Assembly (NCBI RefSeq): GCF_004795915.1 | Contig: NZ_CP039253.1 | Location: 1,178,001 to 1,242,000 of the forward strand | Length of the DNA stretch: 64,000 nucleotides | DNA from: Rhodococcus sp. PAMC28707 | Lineage (GTDB): Bacteria; Actinomycetota; Actinomycetes; Mycobacteriales; Mycobacteriaceae | Direction of reading: 5' to 3' | Shown here: in pieces, positions 62,030-64,000 of the stretch | How positions within the stretch are numbered: position 1 is the first letter of the stretch | Layout: each line of letters begins with the position of its first letter | Notes under the pieces: generated by a model | Told to the model about the DNA's origin: nothing | Seen by the model: the letters and a program-made list of their open reading frames with translations, nothing else | The model's database searches: none | Made by a program: the position numbers and the translations under genes

Positions 62030-63217
62030 TCAGCCTCCCTGGCAGGTATCGCTTGCGGGTTGGCCCGCGAAACGAGCGCTGAGCCACTCCACTGCGTCGT
62101 TCGTCGCGCCTTCATCGGAATGACCCTGGTCCGGCGATCGACGAAGTTCGACGACGTCACCCATCGAGCATGCCTGGGTGACGGCGTCCTGTGTCCATTT
62201 CGGGTCGATCAGTTGATCCTGCTCGCCGACGACGACCAACAGCGGGACCGCAGTCGGGGTTCGTGGCAGTGCTACCGAGCGCAGCCAGTCGACCATCGTG
62301 ATACGTGCGGCCTCGGTAGTGGGCTCAGCGTCGCCCGGCATCAATCGCGTTGCTGCTTCCGCCTTCTGAAAACCGAGCAGGTCCGTGCACGCCGTCAGGG
62401 CCCGCCGATCTGTCACCAGGGCGCCGCTGATGTAGTCCGAGTCGGAAACGTCCGGCTGTCGTGAGCGGAGCCCGTCCACCAGAAAAGGGACCAACAGCAT
62501 TCGAGCGAGAGTGTTCGACGCGCCGATATCGAACATCGGGGCGAGATCGAGCGCAGGCGACAGCGCAGCACTGCCGACGAGATCGAGACCGTCGCCGTAG
62601 TCCGTGCGCTCGGCAGCGGCCCACACCGCTTGTCCACCTTGCGAGTTGCCGACGGCACCCCACCTGTTTCCGGCATCGGGCACGACATTGCGTGCTGCTC
62701 GGACGGCATCGACGATGTTTTGGGCCGCTGCATCGGGATCGAGATAGGGATGCTCCCCCGGCGTCCCGAGGCCTTCGTAATCGGTCACCGTGACCACCAT
62801 GCCGCGTTCGAGGAACGGCGTTACCGTGCCGATGGTGCCCAACAGGTTCGGGTAGAGCGAGGGCGCGCACTCGTCCGTGACCCCGGTCGTGCCGTGCCCG
62901 ACGGACACGATCGGCCAACCGCCTGCAGGTGGTGCCCCTTTCGGCACGAACACCACTCCCGACACCTCGGTGCCGGTATCACCTGTTCCCGATGTCGACC
63001 GATACACGACGCGGGTGGCGGTGGCACCGAGGACGCGGACCGCAAAATCGGTATGCCCCATCTCGACCGATGAGACGATCGAACCGCGCTCGGCGCCTAC
63101 GGGCGCAGCGGGAGCGGGAGCGGGTGGGAGTGTCACCGCTCGGGGCTGAGCGCAGGCCGTCAGGGTCAGCACCGAGAGAGTCAGCGCCGAAAAGGCCGCC
63201 ATTATCGTCTTACGCAT
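62030..63217 (-). CDS. Secreted lipase-like alpha/beta hydrolase, lipoprotein
   Basis: 395 residues with a lipoprotein signal: basic MRKT, hydrophobic stretch, lipobox LTAC with Cys22. A Pro/Ala-rich linker leads to an alpha/beta hydrolase of the secretory-lipase (LIP) family. The nucleophile Ser is in GNSQGGQA, the oxyanion region is SVGHGTTG, the acid is in VVGEQDQLIDPK and the His in DQGHSDEG. It probably hydrolyses lipids or esters at the cell envelope. The ATG at 63217 directly abuts the stop of the antiporter gene. Confidence 0.88.
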   Translation of the reverse strand: MRKTIMAAFSALTLSVLTLTACAQPRAVTLPPAPAPAAPVGAERGSIVSSVEMGHTDFAVRVLGATATRVVYRSTSGTGDTGTEVSGVVFVPKGAPPAGGWPIVSVGHGTTGVTDECAPSLYPNLLGTIGTVTPFLERGMVVTVTDYEGLGTPGEHPYLDPDAAAQNIVDAVRAARNVVPDAGNRWGAVGNSQGGQAVWAAAERTDYGDGLDLVGSAALSPALDLAPMFDIGASNTLARMLLVPFLVDGLRSRQPDVSDSDYISGALVTDRRALTACTDLLGFQKAEAATRLMPGDAEPTTEAARITMVDWLRSVALPRTPTAVPLLVVVGEQDQLIDPKWTQDAVTQACSMGDVVELRRSPDQGHSDEGATNDAVEWLSARFAGQPASDTCQGG

Positions 63218-64000
63218 CTACCTGTTCCTACGATCGATGCGAGCCTCGGCGGCAGCCTCTTCGACGTCGAGACCGTCGAGGACGTCTCGAAGAACCTCGT
63301 CGTCGAGTTCGCCGGAGTCTCGCGCTTGGACAAGGGCGGCACGCTGCGCCACCAGAACGTTTCGGCGAAGCGCGTCGAACAGTGCCCCTGCAGCGGCTGC
63401 CCGTTCCTCATGGTCCTCGGTTTCGTCGGCGTCCATTCGGGCGCGGACTGATCTTCGCACTCGTTCGAGAACGGCATCGACGGATTCTGCACTCACACCC
63501 GGAAGGCCCTCGCGCGCAGCGGCTGTCATGTACTTTTCGGCCGATGTGCGGGAGATGGCCCTCGCGAGAGCCCACTGCTCGTCGTGCTGCTGCTGCTCGA
63601 GTGGGTCGGCAACGTCCAAGCGACGAATCAGATGCGGAAGCGTCAACCCTTGGATCAGCAAGGTGCCGACCGCGACGACGAAGGCAACGGCTTGGATGAC
63701 TCCACGCCCGGGGAACGGATCTCCTGCGTCCGTGACGAGCGGAACACCGGCCGCCGCAGCAAGTGTCACCACGCCGCGCATCCCGGCCCACGACAGGACG
63801 AGGTTTTGGCGCCACGTCAGGCCGGGCGCGTCGGAGTTCTCGGGTTTGTTCTTGCGCACCAATTTTTGCACCAGGATCCGGCGACCGGTGTTGAGAAATA
63901 TCCACCCTGGACGCACGGCGATGACGAAGGCGAGAATCACGAGCGCATACGCGAAGATATGCAGCACCGGCAGGCCGTCCGCTCGAACGTCCTCGATGAC
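63218..64000 (-). CDS. Na+/H+ antiporter (CPA1 type), C-terminal part
   Basis: The 5' end is outside the window; the frame is open through 64000. The visible part has the late helices with SWAGMRGVVTLAAAAGVPL, the conserved Arg-Gly segment of NhaP/CPA1 antiporters, a further TM segment, and a charged cytoplasmic tail of about 140 residues with EDHEERAAAAG. It exchanges Na+ or K+ for H+. Immediately upstream of the lipase gene with no gap. Confidence 0.88.
   Translation of the reverse strand, partial: VIEDVRADGLPVLHIFAYALVILAFVIAVRPGWIFLNTGRRILVQKLVRKNKPENSDAPGLTWRQNLVLSWAGMRGVVTLAAAAGVPLVTDAGDPFPGRGVIQAVAFVVAVGTLLIQGLTLPHLIRRLDVADPLEQQQHDEQWALARAISRTSAEKYMTAAAREGLPGVSAESVDAVLERVRRSVRARMDADETEDHEERAAAAGALFDALRRNVLVAQRAALVQARDSGELDDEVLRDVLDGLDVEEAAAEARIDRRNR

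Noticed and set aside
1-64000. CRISPR array or cas genes
   Set aside because: No regularly spaced repeats and no Cas motifs were seen. The only tandem repeats are short (9-15 bp) and lie in or beside genes.

Overview
The window is high-GC actinobacterial DNA, most likely from Rhodococcus or a close Nocardiaceae relative. The evidence is codon use, frequent GTG/TTG starts, TANNNT -10 boxes 6-8 nt before many starts, a mycobacterial-type LexA box, and gene order. From 1 to about 19000 the order matches the Mycobacterium tuberculosis block Rv0946c-Rv0959: VWA protein, MoxR ATPase, purH, purN, perM, the Rv0954-type protein, sucD, sucC, M23 peptidase, uvrD1/pcrA, chorismate mutase and pgi, with a few insertions. 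The species cannot be fixed from sequence reading alone. No prophage, insertion sequence, integrase or CRISPR array is visible.

Layout. 1-9430: one leftward run with purine synthesis (purN-purH), a MoxR/VWA chaperone pair, two divisome-linked membrane proteins and succinyl-CoA synthetase. 9430-19000: a polytopic membrane protein, a secreted M23 peptidase behind a consensus CRP/GlxR site and a structured leader, PcrA helicase, chorismate mutase, an aldehyde dehydrogenase and pgi. 19025-20138: an AbiEi-like/DUF559-like gene enclosed by exact 29-bp inverted repeats. 20185-32600: lipid and acyl-CoA metabolism (AidB-like dehydrogenase with TetR, crotonase with acyltransferase, SDR, a flavin disulfide reductase, an APC permease, a TMEM175-like channel, and a CoA-transferase/HMG-CoA-lyase-like/2-hydroxyacid dehydrogenase operon). 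32600-40300: carboxylesterase, Nei/Fpg glycosylase, thyA-dfrA, cupin, universal stress protein, and a desaturase-like protein divergent from a PucR regulator across an AT-rich spacer.

40290-46310 is the most unusual part. A MacB-type ABC exporter operon lies behind a structured leader that ends in an intrinsic terminator and carries an overlapping 43-codon upstream ORF. It is followed by tRNA-Arg(CCT), a decayed XRE-ClpP-ClpP locus and an SOS-boxed DUF222-HNH gene. 46310-64000: a DEAD-box helicase, GNAT protein, an ECF importer (S-A-A fusion plus T), a tandem pair of solute-binding/VWA proteins, an Rv0910-like SRPBCC protein, an ActP/DUF485 pair, and an operon with a LytTR two-component system and a second symporter. 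The right end has a YjbR-like protein, a secreted lipase-like lipoprotein and a truncated Na+/H+ antiporter.

The best candidates for something undescribed are the leader at 40355-40501, the inverted-repeat cassette at 19025-20138, and the 5' leader at 11451-11504. Gene identities rest on recognised motifs and family knowledge; no database search was run.
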